A stretch of DNA of 12,019 nt, taken from RCIO01 sp964629765 (lineage in GTDB: Bacteria > Pseudomonadota > Alphaproteobacteria > Rhizobiales > Rhizobiaceae). Both the position numbers and the translations under genes were made by a program. Under the pieces are notes generated by a model that saw only the letters and a list, made by a program, of their open reading frames with translations, searched no databases and was not told the origin of the DNA. Location: positions 1-12,019 of the forward strand of contig CAZVTK010000137.1 in NCBI GenBank assembly GCA_964629765.1, written 5' to 3'. Below are positions 4,382 through 12,019 of the stretch, piece after piece (the stretch's first letter is position 1; each line of letters starts with the position of its first letter).

Positions 4382-6037
4382 TCAGCCGCTGCTGGCGCCC
4401 TGCCAGGCGCGGATGGCGTCCTCGAACACTTTTGCGCCGGGCAGGCCCTTTTCCATCGTCACCAGCGCGCGGCGGCCGGAGCGGTAGACGATCGGGATGT
4501 CGATCCACGGCTCGCGCAGCATCAACTGCGTGTTCTGGTTGCGCTCGGCGTCGTTGTCGCTGAGCGCGACGAGGAAATAGCCGTCGGCGATCTTGGCCGG
4601 GATGCCGATCAGCGGCGCGCCGGGCGCGGCCTCGGAGTTCTTGAAGGCGATGCGCAGCACGTTCTGCACGCCGCCGCCCTCGAACGTGCCCGAGGTGATG
4701 AAGATCATCTCCACGATGTGGCTCGCCGGCAGCGACGGGTCGGCGTTGCGGCGGATGGTCATGCGGATCGACAGGTCGCGCGAGGGAACGGACACCTCGG
4801 CGCGCACGGCGGGCTCGGGCGGCAGGTCGCCGCCCGGCGATTCCTGCACCAGCGACCAGACCGTGGCGCCGTTGTCGGCGCTGCCCTCGGCGAGCGAGGT
4901 GCGCTCCTCGTAGAAGATGGCGCGCTGGCCGACCGGCAGCGCGGCCTCGACCGGCTGGGCGTCGGTGGCGGTCGTGGAGGGGGCCGTTTCGGTCGCGGCG
5001 GCGAGCGAGGTGCCCTCGCCGATGCGCGGCTCGCCGCCGGCGCGGCCGGGGTCGGTCTCCGTGCCGTCGGCATTGAGGCGCTGGGTGAATTTCTGCACTG
5101 CGGGATCGGTGCGCGCCGCGGCGGCCGGCGCCGCGGGCGGCTCCGGCTGGGCGGCGGCCACCTCGACGGGCTGTTCTTCCCGTTGGGCAGGCGCTGGCGC
5201 CGGCTCGGCCGCCGTCTCGGCGGCCGGCTGTTCGGTCGCGGCCGGATCGCCGGCGACGACATTGCCGCCGAGCCCCAGCATGTCGGAGAAGGCGTCGCGG
5301 TTGAGCCAGACACCGTAGCCGGCGCCGGCAACGACCAGAAGCGCCACCGCGGCGGCGATCAGGCCCGCCGGGACGCGGCGGCGCGGCGCCGCCGCGCGCT
5401 CGTCCTCATCCCCGGCCGCCGGATCGAAGGTGGCGCGCGGAAGGGCGGGCACGGGGCGCGGCGACGGCGCCACGGCGACCAGCGGGGCGCTCTGCTCCGC
5501 CTGATCGCCTTCGTCGCGGTCCGGTTCGGAGCCCGACTCAAGTGCCGGCGGGGATTGCAGGCGCTCGGTGCGGGGCGCGTCCGTCCCGGCGCTTTCGACA
5601 GGCGGGCTTGCCGGCGGGAGCCGGGGCGCAGCGGGTTGGACCGAAGGCCGCGCGGCAGGCTGCGGCGCAGCGGTCGCATGGACTTGGGTGGGGACGGGGG
5701 CGTGGGCGGGGATCGGGGCCGCCGGCGGTGAAAGCGGCGGCAGGGAAAGCGGCGCGGGAGCCGCGACTCTGGCGCCGGTTTCGAGCTCGGCCAGCACGGA
5801 ATCGAAATCGTCGACGCGGTCGGGATCGGATGCGTAATTCGCCTCGACGACGCCGATCGCCTCCTCCAGCGCCTTCCACTGGCGGTCGATGGCCACCTGC
5901 GGCGGCGCAGGCGTGATGGCCGCCAGCTTGGCCGCGACGGTGTCGCGGGCCTTGGCGTAGACGCGCTGGCGTATCTCGGGCGTATTGTCGGCGAGGCCGT
6001 CGATGGTTTTCTTCAGTACGGCGACGAAATCGGCCAT
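4382..6037 (-). CDS. Proline/alanine-rich single-pass membrane protein (rhizobial hypothetical)
   Basis: The 551-residue product has three parts. The N-terminal part (about 1-90) is helical and charged (MADFVAVLKKTIDGL, then VYAKARDTVAAKL and QWKALEEAIG). A long Pro/Ala-rich linker follows (about 92-205). After a basic RRR come one membrane helix at 224-245 (AGLIAAAVALLVVAGAGYGVW) and a second low-complexity stretch to about 365. The C-terminal domain (about 370-545) is folded and conserved-looking, with RAIFYEERT, HIVEMIF, GYFLVALSD and PWIDIPIVYRSGRRAL. With the N terminus inside, this domain would be periplasmic. I recognise it only as a conserved hypothetical of this order. The frame opens 13 codons earlier, but the ATG at 6037 is preferred because AGGTG precedes it by 8-9 bases. 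It follows purA by 59 bases without a terminator, so the two may be co-transcribed. Function unknown. Confidence 0.85.
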   Translation of the reverse strand: MADFVAVLKKTIDGLADNTPEIRQRVYAKARDTVAAKLAAITPAPPQVAIDRQWKALEEAIGVVEANYASDPDRVDDFDSVLAELETGARVAAPAPLSLPPLSPPAAPIPAHAPVPTQVHATAAPQPAARPSVQPAAPRLPPASPPVESAGTDAPRTERLQSPPALESGSEPDRDEGDQAEQSAPLVAVAPSPRPVPALPRATFDPAAGDEDERAAAPRRRVPAGLIAAAVALLVVAGAGYGVWLNRDAFSDMLGLGGNVVAGDPAATEQPAAETAAEPAPAPAQREEQPVEVAAAQPEPPAAPAAAARTDPAVQKFTQRLNADGTETDPGRAGGEPRIGEGTSLAAATETAPSTTATDAQPVEAALPVGQRAIFYEERTSLAEGSADNGATVWSLVQESPGGDLPPEPAVRAEVSVPSRDLSIRMTIRRNADPSLPASHIVEMIFITSGTFEGGGVQNVLRIAFKNSEAAPGAPLIGIPAKIADGYFLVALSDNDAERNQNTQLMLREPWIDIPIVYRSGRRALVTMEKGLPGAKVFEDAIRAWQGASSG

Positions 6038-6096
6038 TCCGGTTTCACCTGTTGTCTCGCCCGGCCCCCGCGACACCGATCCGCAGGGGCGAAAGG

Positions 6097-7395
6097 CTAG
6101 TCTTGAAAGGGATCGGTCACAAGTATCGTGTCGTCCCGCTCCGGGCTGGTGGAGAGCAGGGCGACGGGTGCGCCGATGAGTTCCTCGATGTGACGGACAT
6201 ATTTCACCGCCTGCGCCGGCAGGTCGTTCCAGCGCCGCGCGCCGGCGGTGGTGCCCTTCCAGCCTTCCAGCGTCTCGTAGACGGGCTCGACGCGCGCCTG
6301 CGCACCCTGGCTGGCGGGCAGGTAGTCGATCCTCTCGCCGTCCAGCATGTAGCCGGTGCAGACCTTGATCTCGTCCAGCCCGTCGAGCACGTCGAGCTTC
6401 GTCAGCGCGATGCCGTGAATGCCGTTCACCGCCACCGCCTGGCGCACCAGCACGGCGTCGAACCAGCCGCAGCGGCGCTTGCGGCCCGTCACCGTGCCGA
6501 ATTCGTGGCCGCGCGTGCCGAGGAACTCGCCGACCGCGTTGGCCTGCTCGGTCGGGAAGGGGCCTTCGCCGACGCGGGTCGTGTATGCCTTGGTGATGCC
6601 GAGCACGTAGCCGATGGCGCCGGGGCCGACACCGGACCCTGCCGCCGCCTGTCCGGCCACCGTGTTGGACGAGGTGACGAACGGATAGGTGCCGTGGTCG
6701 ATGTCGAGCAGGGTGCCCTGCGCGCCCTCGAAGAGGATGCGCTCGCCGGCGCGGCGCGCCTCGTCGAGAATCTTCCAGACGCGGTCCATGTAGGGCAGGA
6801 CCGCGTCGGCCACGGCCGTCAGCTCGTCCATGGTCGCGCCGGGCGCGACCTCGGCATGGCCCAGCCCGCGCCGGAGCGCGTTGTGGTGCGTCAGCAGCCG
6901 GTCGACCTTCGCCGGCAACGTGTCCATATCCGCCAGGTCCATCACCCGAATTGCCCTGCGGCCGACCTTGTCTTCATAGGCCGGTCCTATACCCCGTCGG
7001 GTCGTTCCGATCTTCGTGCCCGAATTCGACGCCGCGTCCTCGCGGAAACCGTCGAGCTCGCGATGCACGGACAGGATAAGGGAGGTGTTTTCGGCTATTT
7101 TCAGGCGGTCGGGCCCGATCTCGACGCCCAACTCGCGGATGCGGGCCAGCTCGGCCACGAAAGCGTGCGGGTCGAACACCACGCCGTTGCCGACGATGGA
7201 CAGCTTTCCCGGCCGCACGACGCCCGAGGGCAGCAGCGACAGCTTGTAGGTCTTGCCGTCCACCACCAGCGTATGGCCGGCATTGTGGCCGCCCTGGAAG
7301 CGCACGACGACGCCCGCACGCTCCGACAGCCAGTCGACGATCTTGCCCTTGCCCTCGTCGCCCCATTGCGAGCCGACGACCACAACATTCGCCAT
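6097..7395 (-). CDS. purA: Adenylosuccinate synthetase
   Basis: PurA catalyses the GTP-dependent condensation of IMP with aspartate to adenylosuccinate, the first committed step from IMP to AMP, in the cytoplasm. The product is 432 residues, the usual length. It opens with the P-loop-like GSQWGDEGKGK (catalytic D13) and has GGHNAGHT with catalytic H41. The IMP-binding GTTRRGIGPAYEDK region lies in the second quarter. GVGPGAIGYVLGITKAYTTRVG and GRKRRCGWFDAVL lie in the middle, and the C-terminal part has KLDVLDG and the segment ending LVTDPFQD. The ATG at 7395 is supported by AGGGGAG a few bases upstream and by exact agreement with the family start. It leads the pair with the membrane protein gene downstream. 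The 119 bp upstream to the GNAT gene presumably contain the promoter, but I cannot name the boxes. Confidence 0.98.
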   Translation of the reverse strand: MANVVVVGSQWGDEGKGKIVDWLSERAGVVVRFQGGHNAGHTLVVDGKTYKLSLLPSGVVRPGKLSIVGNGVVFDPHAFVAELARIRELGVEIGPDRLKIAENTSLILSVHRELDGFREDAASNSGTKIGTTRRGIGPAYEDKVGRRAIRVMDLADMDTLPAKVDRLLTHHNALRRGLGHAEVAPGATMDELTAVADAVLPYMDRVWKILDEARRAGERILFEGAQGTLLDIDHGTYPFVTSSNTVAGQAAAGSGVGPGAIGYVLGITKAYTTRVGEGPFPTEQANAVGEFLGTRGHEFGTVTGRKRRCGWFDAVLVRQAVAVNGIHGIALTKLDVLDGLDEIKVCTGYMLDGERIDYLPASQGAQARVEPVYETLEGWKGTTAGARRWNDLPAQAVKYVRHIEELIGAPVALLSTSPERDDTILVTDPFQD

Positions 7396-7494
7396 GCGAT
7401 CTCCCCTTCGGCGCCGTGCGCCAACCGTTACGGCGGCTCTATAGCCTCAGGAGCGCGGCGATGCGACCTTTGTTTGAGGCCAAGGGGGCGGGAA

Positions 7495-7513
7495 GGGGGT
7501 TCGGGCGGCCCCC
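7495..7513 (-). terminator. Weak hairpin after the GNAT gene
   Basis: On the minus strand GGGGG and CCCCC form a 5-bp stem with a 9-base loop just after the GNAT stop. Only two T residues follow, so it is a poor terminator candidate. Some stop of the polysaccharide transcript before purA would be expected here. Confidence 0.2.
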
Positions 7514-7514
7514 G

Positions 7515-8795
7515 TCACCGCCCGAGCAGCCGCTTCAGCCGCTCGCGCCAGATGCGGGCGAGATTGCGCGTCTCCCTGTAGAGGTGGAGCTGCGAGGCGG
7601 CCTGGCGCGCTGCCCGGTCCGCGTCCGGCGTCAGGCCGACGACCAGCGTGCCGACGGGCCGGCGCTCGGACCAGATGCGGCTCATCACCGGATGGTCCGG
7701 CACCGCGCAGGAATCGGTGCCGAGTATGTTGGGGTCGTCGAGGTGGCTGCGCGTCACGTCCAGCATCAGCAGCGTGCCGGGCGACCATTTCTCGTAGGTC
7801 TCGTCATAGGCGGTCTTCCACGTATAGGCGACGCCGTTCTCGACGAAGACGATGACGCAGGCGATGGGCCGGCCGTCGAGGTTGAGCAGGTGCACGCGGC
7901 ACAGGTCGCGCCCGGCGAGATTGTCGACCGCCTCGCGCGCGAAGGCGGCGCGGTAGCGGTCGATCGCCATGGCGGTGCCCTCGCGGCCCTTCCAGCCGGC
8001 GGCCTCCATCGACAGGAACGCCTCCACGCCGAGCCGGATCGCGGCCGGGCTGCGGGCGACGACGTGCTCCAGCGTGCCCAGTTCCTCCAGCCGGCGGCGC
8101 ATGCGGCCGAAGCCGCGGAAATGATGCGCGCTCAGCGCGCGGCGCAGGTAGTCGTCGCCGTCGAGGCTGCTTTGCAGGTACGGCCGGTCGGCCTGGCCGA
8201 GCGTGACGACGGTCAGGTTGCGGCTCGCGGCGAACTGGCCGAGGATCGCCGCGAACGGCCCGTCGAGGCGCGTCTCGGGAAAGACGAAGACGCGCGGCAG
8301 GCGCAGCGTCGGGCGCGCCAGCAGCGAGAAGAAGTCGGCGATCACGCCTTCCGGGTCGTCATGGTCGACCAGCGGCGTGCCGAGCGGGCCGAACGGGTTC
8401 GACCATGTTCGCATGATCGGCACGCCGAAGGGCACCGGCGGACGCTCCACCGAGAAGGGTACGAGCAGGCGCAGGCGGCTGCGGTGGGCCTCGACGTCGC
8501 GGATGACGGCGAGGCGGATCTCCTTGTCCTCCAGCCGCGGCATGGCGGGCGCGAGGAAGCGCGGGTTGAAGAAGACGTTGGGCTCGACCGAGCGCGAGCA
8601 CAGATGCTCCAGCTCCTCGACGAGGTCGAAGCCGGCCGAGGCCGGATAGATGGCCAGCGAGCGCGTGGCGCCCTTGACACCCATGGCCTCGCTGTCGGTC
8701 GGGTCGACGGACGGGCCGCCGACGCTGGCGAGGCTGGAGAGCAGCGAGCCCGCGGGGCCGCCCGAGACTTCCTCGAGAATGGGGATCGCGGCCAT
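7515..8795 (-). CDS. GNAT-fold acyltransferase of the CelD/BcsL (FemAB-like) type
   Basis: The 426-residue product has the double-GNAT layout of the CelD/BcsL-like group (Pfam Acetyltransf_6). Recognisable elements are FLSMEAAGWKGREGTA at 260-275, the strand CRVHLLNLDGRPIACVIVF at 299-317, and YDETYEKWSPGTLLMLD at 330-346, which is the typical substrate/CoA-side motif of the group. Members transfer acyl or aminoacyl groups in exopolysaccharide, cellulose or wall synthesis; the substrate here is not known. No signal peptide is seen. The ATG at 8795 shares one base with the TGA of the flippase gene (TGATG), so translation is coupled and the two products probably act in one surface-glycan pathway. 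The open frame runs far upstream antiparallel to nothing, but that part overlaps the flippase gene and is not used. Confidence 0.88.
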   Translation of the reverse strand: MAAIPILEEVSGGPAGSLLSSLASVGGPSVDPTDSEAMGVKGATRSLAIYPASAGFDLVEELEHLCSRSVEPNVFFNPRFLAPAMPRLEDKEIRLAVIRDVEAHRSRLRLLVPFSVERPPVPFGVPIMRTWSNPFGPLGTPLVDHDDPEGVIADFFSLLARPTLRLPRVFVFPETRLDGPFAAILGQFAASRNLTVVTLGQADRPYLQSSLDGDDYLRRALSAHHFRGFGRMRRRLEELGTLEHVVARSPAAIRLGVEAFLSMEAAGWKGREGTAMAIDRYRAAFAREAVDNLAGRDLCRVHLLNLDGRPIACVIVFVENGVAYTWKTAYDETYEKWSPGTLLMLDVTRSHLDDPNILGTDSCAVPDHPVMSRIWSERRPVGTLVVGLTPDADRAARQAASQLHLYRETRNLARIWRERLKRLLGR

Positions 8796-10201
8796 CAGCG
8801 CACCACAGCGGAAGAGGGAAAGAAGACGCCCATGAAGATGCCAAGACGGCTGCGCACCACGGCGATCAGCAGCGCGGCCTCGACCGCCACCGCCCCCAGC
8901 ATGCTGAGCGCGGCGCCCCACAGCCCGTAGAGCGGGATGAGCCAGACGGTCAGGCCGATATTGGCTGCGAGGGCGGCGGCGTAGATGGCCGCGCACGCCT
9001 TCTGGTTGCCGGTCATGGTCAGCAGGCTTTCCGCCGGTCCGACCGCCGCGCGCAGCACGACGCCCGGCACGAGCAGGAACAGCAGCGAATAGCCCTCGTC
9101 GAAGCCGGGGCCGAACAGCAGCAGCATGGGCTTGCCCAGCGCCAGAACGACGAGGCCCATGGCGAGCGAGGGCCAGAAGGTCCAGGCGGTGGTGGTGCGT
9201 GCGAACTCCGACAGCCGGGCGGGATCGGAATCCTGCGCCAGCGCGGCGAAGCGCTGGGCGACGCCGGCCTTCACCGAGAAATAGACGAAGTGGACGAGCG
9301 CCAGCGCCTTGGTCGTCGCGTAATAGACCGCGACGTCGTGCGGATCGAGGAAGGCGCCGACCAGAAGCACGTCGGCGCTGGTGAGCACGAAGAAGAAGGC
9401 TTCGACGAGGAAGATCGGCAGCGACACGGCGACCCAGAAACCGGTGTCGTAGGCGCGTGGGCCGGCCGGAATGCGTGCGTCGATGCGCTGGGTGACGGAG
9501 ACGAGCTGCCACAGCGTGGTGAGGTAGGTCGCAGCGACGGCGCACCAGACCGCGGTGATGGCGTTCGGCTCGAAGCCGAACAGCAGGGCGATGCCCATGC
9601 AGACCAGGATGAGGATGGGGCGGACCAGATAGGCCGAGGCGAGCGCCGAGACGGCCCAGGCATTGGCGCGCGCGATGCCTTGCAGCATGTCCGACAGCGC
9701 GATCATCGGCAGGCAGATCAGCCCCAGCCAGAAGGGCACGAGATAGTAGCTCTCGATCGACGGCGACAGCAGCCAGATGCCCGCAGCGCCCAGCCCGGCA
9801 AGCAGGGTGGAGCCGACGAGGACGCCGATGCGGCTGCCGAACAGCACGCCGCGCAGCAGCGCGAGCTGGCCGGATTCGCGGTATTGCGGGATGAAGCGGA
9901 TGACCGAGGTGTGCAGGCCGAAGCAGGCGATGTTGCCGACGATGATCATCGTCGTCCACACCAGCACGAAGATGCCGTAGTCGAAGGAGCCCATCCAGCG
10001 GGCGAGCAGCACCTGGCTGACGAAGGCGATGGCGGCGTTGGCGACGCGGATGACGAAGGCGATCAGCGACATGCGGCCGGCCTCGCCATGGCCGGCGCCG
10101 ACCCCGAGCAGCGAGTCGAGACGCTCGAGCCGCGGCCGGGCGCGCTCGGCCATGCGCTGCGGAAGCAGGCGCTCTGCCGTCATTGCCGCCGAAAACCGCA
10201 C
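8795..10201 (-). CDS. Polysaccharide flippase-family membrane protein (Wzx/MurJ-like MOP superfamily)
   Basis: The 468-residue product is a polytopic inner membrane protein of the oligosaccharide flippase type. After a short cytoplasmic N terminus the first helix begins near residue 43 (MSLIAFVIRVANAAIAFVS) with the typical LARWMGSFDYGIFV loop. About a dozen hydrophobic segments follow, and the C-terminal half carries ADVLLVGAFLDPHDVAVYY and LFGPGFDEGYSLLFLL, which are characteristic of the family. It would move a lipid-linked glycan across the inner membrane. The frame extends to an ATG at 10258, but the GTG at 10201 is preferred because a perfect AAGGAG lies 8 bases upstream, while the ATGs at 10258, 10183 and 10153 have none. 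It is the first gene of a two-gene operon with the GNAT gene. No glycosyltransferases are in view, so the glycan is unknown. Confidence 0.88.
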   Translation of the reverse strand: MRFSAAMTAERLLPQRMAERARPRLERLDSLLGVGAGHGEAGRMSLIAFVIRVANAAIAFVSQVLLARWMGSFDYGIFVLVWTTMIIVGNIACFGLHTSVIRFIPQYRESGQLALLRGVLFGSRIGVLVGSTLLAGLGAAGIWLLSPSIESYYLVPFWLGLICLPMIALSDMLQGIARANAWAVSALASAYLVRPILILVCMGIALLFGFEPNAITAVWCAVAATYLTTLWQLVSVTQRIDARIPAGPRAYDTGFWVAVSLPIFLVEAFFFVLTSADVLLVGAFLDPHDVAVYYATTKALALVHFVYFSVKAGVAQRFAALAQDSDPARLSEFARTTTAWTFWPSLAMGLVVLALGKPMLLLFGPGFDEGYSLLFLLVPGVVLRAAVGPAESLLTMTGNQKACAAIYAAALAANIGLTVWLIPLYGLWGAALSMLGAVAVEAALLIAVVRSRLGIFMGVFFPSSAVVR

Positions 10202-10328
10202 TCGATACGCTCCTTGCCGTGTGGGGCGGGGTTCATGGCAGGCATAGCGGCCACACATTAAGAATCGGTTGGGTGGGAAGGCGTTGCACCGGCCTTCACA
10301 AGCGCGCCGCCGCTGCTATCGTCGCGCC
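10202..10328. promoter_or_regulatory. Divergent promoter region
   Basis: These 127 bp separate the minus-strand flippase operon from the plus-strand metallo-hydrolase gene and must carry both promoters. The segment around 10253-10267 is the only A/T-rich part. I cannot identify reliable -35/-10 pairs for either direction. Confidence 0.35.
10210..10215 (-). promoter_or_regulatory. Shine-Dalgarno deciding the GTG start of the flippase gene
   Basis: AAGGAG on the minus strand lies 8 bases before the GTG at 10201. The other in-frame starts lack any such site, so this sequence decides the start. Confidence 0.65.
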
Positions 10329-11399
10329 ATGAATCGGCGCAAGCTGCTGAAATGGCTGGGGCTCGGCAGTCTTGCCGCAGCCGCCGGCTTCACGGGAACG
10401 AGGGCTTTGGCAGGAAACCGCTACTACCAGGGGCCGGTCAGCGACCATTTCGACGGGACCAGCTTCTTCAATCCCGGCGGGGTGGAGCCGCTCGGCTTCC
10501 GCGACCTCATGCGCTGGCAGTTCTGGGAAGGGCGGGCGAGCTGGCCGGCACTCTTCGCCAGCCCGTTCGGCGCGACAAGGCCCGAGGCCCGCGTCGACGG
10601 GCAGGGCCTGCGCGTGACCATGGTCGGGCATGCGACGCTGCTGGTGCAGGTGGCCGGCGTCAACATCCTCACCGACCCGTTGTGGTCCGAGCGCGCCTCG
10701 CCCTTCTCTTTCGCCGGGCCGAAGCGGGTGAACGCGCCCGGCATCGCCTTCGAGGACCTGCCGAAGATCGACCTCGTGCTCCTGTCGCACAATCATTACG
10801 ACCATCTCGACCTCGTCACGCTGAAGCGGCTGAAGGACGTACACGATCCGCTGGTGATCACGCCGCTCGGCAACGACACCATCGTCAAGGCGGGCGTGCC
10901 GCAGATGCGCATCGCCGCGCATGACTGGGGCGAGAGCGTCGCGGCCGGGCCGCTCGGCGTGCATCTCGAACCGGCGCATCACTGGTCGGCGCGCGGCACC
11001 GGCGACCGGCGGCATGCGCTGTGGGCCGCCTTCGTGGTGGAGACGCCGGCCGGGCGCATCTACCATGTCGGCGACACGGGCTTTCACTCGGGGATCAACT
11101 ACCGCGCGGCGGCGGACAAGTTCGGCGGCTTCCGGCTGGCGATCCTGCCCTTCGGCGCCTACGAGCCGCGCTGGTTCATGCAGGGCCAGCACCAGAACCC
11201 CGACGAGGCGGTGCAGGGCATGAAGCTCGCCAATGCGCGGCATGTGGCGGGCCATCACTGGGCGACGTTCCGGCTGACCAACGAGGCCATCGAGGAGCCG
11301 CGCCACAAGCTCGCGGAGGCGCTGGCGGCGCACGACGTGGAGCCGGAGCGGTTCCGGCCCATGCTCGCCGGCGAGGTCTGGGACGTGCCGGAGACGTGA
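10329..11399 (+). CDS. MBL-fold metallo-hydrolase with twin-arginine-type leader (NAPE-PLD/UlaG-like)
   Basis: The 356-residue product is a metallo-beta-lactamase-fold hydrolase. The metal motif SHNHYDHLD is at 153-161 (H154, H156, D158, H159), further ligands fit H217 or H218 and D249 (HVGDTGFH), and a late GHHWATF is at 308-314. The block VGHATLLVQ...NILTDPLWSERASPF is typical of the NAPE-PLD/RomA/UlaG-like branch, which acts on phosphodiesters or lactones; the substrate here is unknown. The N terminus, MNRRKLLKWLGLGSLAAAAGF, has twin arginines and a hydrophobic stretch, suggesting Tat export or anchoring. The ATG at 10329 is chosen because it places this leader at the start; the frame opens 20 codons earlier without a better site. 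No strong ribosome site precedes it. dapF follows 86 bases later on the same strand. Confidence 0.9.
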   Translation: MNRRKLLKWLGLGSLAAAAGFTGTRALAGNRYYQGPVSDHFDGTSFFNPGGVEPLGFRDLMRWQFWEGRASWPALFASPFGATRPEARVDGQGLRVTMVGHATLLVQVAGVNILTDPLWSERASPFSFAGPKRVNAPGIAFEDLPKIDLVLLSHNHYDHLDLVTLKRLKDVHDPLVITPLGNDTIVKAGVPQMRIAAHDWGESVAAGPLGVHLEPAHHWSARGTGDRRHALWAAFVVETPAGRIYHVGDTGFHSGINYRAAADKFGGFRLAILPFGAYEPRWFMQGQHQNPDEAVQGMKLANARHVAGHHWATFRLTNEAIEEPRHKLAEALAAHDVEPERFRPMLAGEVWDVPET

Positions 11400-11401
11400 G
11401 G

Positions 11402-11450
11402 GCCCGGCGGAACGCCCGGAACAAGGCCCGGAACAAAGGCCCGGAACACT
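11402..11450 (+). repeat. Short tandem repeat, 12-13 bp unit, before dapF
   Basis: GCCCGGAACAAG (11414-11425), GCCCGGAACAAAG (11426-11438) and GCCCGGAACACT (11439-11450) stand in tandem, preceded by a degraded copy at 11402-11413. They fill the gap between the hydrolase stop and dapF. Slipped-strand change in copy number would alter spacing upstream of dapF. No function is evident. Confidence 0.8.
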
Positions 11451-11485
11451 GGCATTCGCGGCCGTCCTGCGCCATATAGCGCCTC

Positions 11486-12019
11486 ATGAGCGCGCGCATT
11501 CCCTTCGCCAAGATGAACGGCGCCGGCAACGAGATCGTCGTCGCCGACATGCGCGGCCGCAAGGACCGCGTGGCGCCGGCCGCGGCGGCGGCGCTGGCCG
11601 GCGACGCGGCGACGAAGTTCGACCAGATGATGGTGATCTGCGACCCGCGCACCGACGGCACCGACCACTATATCGATATCCTGAACTCGGACGGCTCGTT
11701 CGCGCAGGCCTGCGGCAACGGCACGCGCTGCGTGGTGCAGGCGCTGGCCGCCGAGACGGGCCGCAAGAGCTTCACCTTCGAGACGCGCGCGGGCATCCTC
11801 AACGCGGTCGAGCACGAGGACGGGCTGATCTCCGTCGACATGGGCAGGCCGCGCTTCGGCTGGCAGGAAATTCCGCTGGCGGAGGAATTCCGCGACACGC
11901 GCATGATCGAGCTTCAGATCGGCCCGATCGACGCGCCGGTGCTGCATTCGCCCTCGGTCGCCTCGATGGGCAACCCGCATGCGATCTTCTGGGTCGACCG
12001 CGACGTGTGGAGCTACGAG
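11486..12019 (+). CDS. dapF: Diaminopimelate epimerase, 5' part (3' end outside window)
   Basis: DapF interconverts LL- and meso-diaminopimelate in the cytoplasm, supplying lysine and the peptidoglycan cross-linking residue. The first 178 codons are in the window. The product starts MSARIPFAKMNGAGNE, the usual substrate-binding opening (F-x-K-M-x-G-x-G-N). It continues with QMMVICDP and the IDILNSDGS segment, and has the catalytic cysteine C76 in ACGNGTRC. Later landmarks are ETRAGIL, VDMGRPRF and SMGNPHAIFWVD. The second catalytic cysteine lies beyond the window end. The ATG at 11486 gives the expected N terminus. A clear ribosome site is not visible, and tandem repeats lie just upstream. 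Confidence 0.96.
   Translation, partial: MSARIPFAKMNGAGNEIVVADMRGRKDRVAPAAAAALAGDAATKFDQMMVICDPRTDGTDHYIDILNSDGSFAQACGNGTRCVVQALAAETGRKSFTFETRAGILNAVEHEDGLISVDMGRPRFGWQEIPLAEEFRDTRMIELQIGPIDAPVLHSPSVASMGNPHAIFWVDRDVWSYE

Noticed and set aside
4172..5731. 519-codon plus-strand open frame
   Set aside because: Antisense to the proline-rich protein gene in G/C-rich DNA. It is low-complexity Arg/Gly/Ala with no domain and no ribosome site.
6052..7581. 509-codon plus-strand open frame
   Set aside because: Exactly antisense to purA, whose motifs are unmistakable. The composition is that of a shadow frame.
7416..8930. 504-codon plus-strand open frame
   Set aside because: Antisense to the GNAT gene; Arg/Ala/Glu-rich with no recognisable motif.
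8796..9959. Upstream extension of the GNAT frame to 9959 (an 814-codon product)
   Set aside because: This part is an Arg/His-rich shadow of the flippase gene. The coupled ATG at 8795 gives the normal family N terminus.
10296..11333. 345-codon minus-strand frame over the metallo-hydrolase gene
   Set aside because: Antisense shadow of a gene with a clear metal-binding motif and leader.
1..12019. CRISPR array, tRNA or rRNA genes
   Set aside because: No regularly spaced direct repeats and no tRNA-like T-loop or anticodon arrangement were found on either strand.

Overview
The window is high-GC DNA from an alphaproteobacterium, most likely a member of the Hyphomicrobiales (Rhizobiales) near the Phyllobacteriaceae. 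The evidence is the G/C-rich third codon positions, the FtsH tail ending in GGMEPQPG, the proline/alanine-rich membrane protein beside purA, and the motif RVPAGSSDGGQW in the toxin-like gene, which I recall mainly from rhizobial proteins. The genus assignment is an inference. Conserved chromosomal genes frame one accessory island.

Layout. (1) 1-1170: the 3' half of ftsH (+) with a strong GAAA-loop terminator. (2) 1171-3960: an accessory island read on the minus strand, visibly richer in A/T than its flanks. It holds one intact putative HNH/zinc-finger nuclease toxin (3195-3959) and four small related genes of about 120 codons that look like immunity genes (Imm A-D, at 1177, 1642, 2310 and 2829). 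It also holds a 43-codon C-terminal remnant of a second toxin (2005-2136), a probable third, badly decayed toxin end (2671-2748), a 119-bp second copy of the ftsH 3' end (2139-2257), and two further copies of the ftsH terminator (2287-2311, 2751-2776). (3) 3960-4381: a 422-bp gene-free stretch with the toxin ribosome binding site inside a small hairpin and one 22-bp dyad. (4) 4382-7395 (-): purA followed by a proline-rich single-pass membrane protein gene. (5) 7515-10201 (-): a flippase-family membrane protein and a CelD/BcsL-like GNAT protein, translationally coupled, probably for a surface polysaccharide. (6) 10329-12019 (+): a twin-arginine-type metallo-beta-lactamase-fold hydrolase, then the 5' part of dapF.

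The main observation is the architecture of the island. Reading away from ftsH, the same unit recurs three times: ftsH tail and/or terminator, then immunity gene(s), then a toxin 3' end. Only the unit farthest from ftsH keeps a whole toxin. The second ftsH tail differs from the resident one partly by synonymous changes, so it was probably carried in from another strain's ftsH. I infer a polymorphic toxin-immunity locus that grew by repeated capture of cassettes together with their ftsH-side flank. Each capture would truncate the previous toxin but leave its immunity gene behind. The remnants, junctions and terminator copies are seen directly. The toxin/immunity functions and the capture mechanism are inferred. 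How the toxin is delivered is unknown, because no secretion gene is in view.
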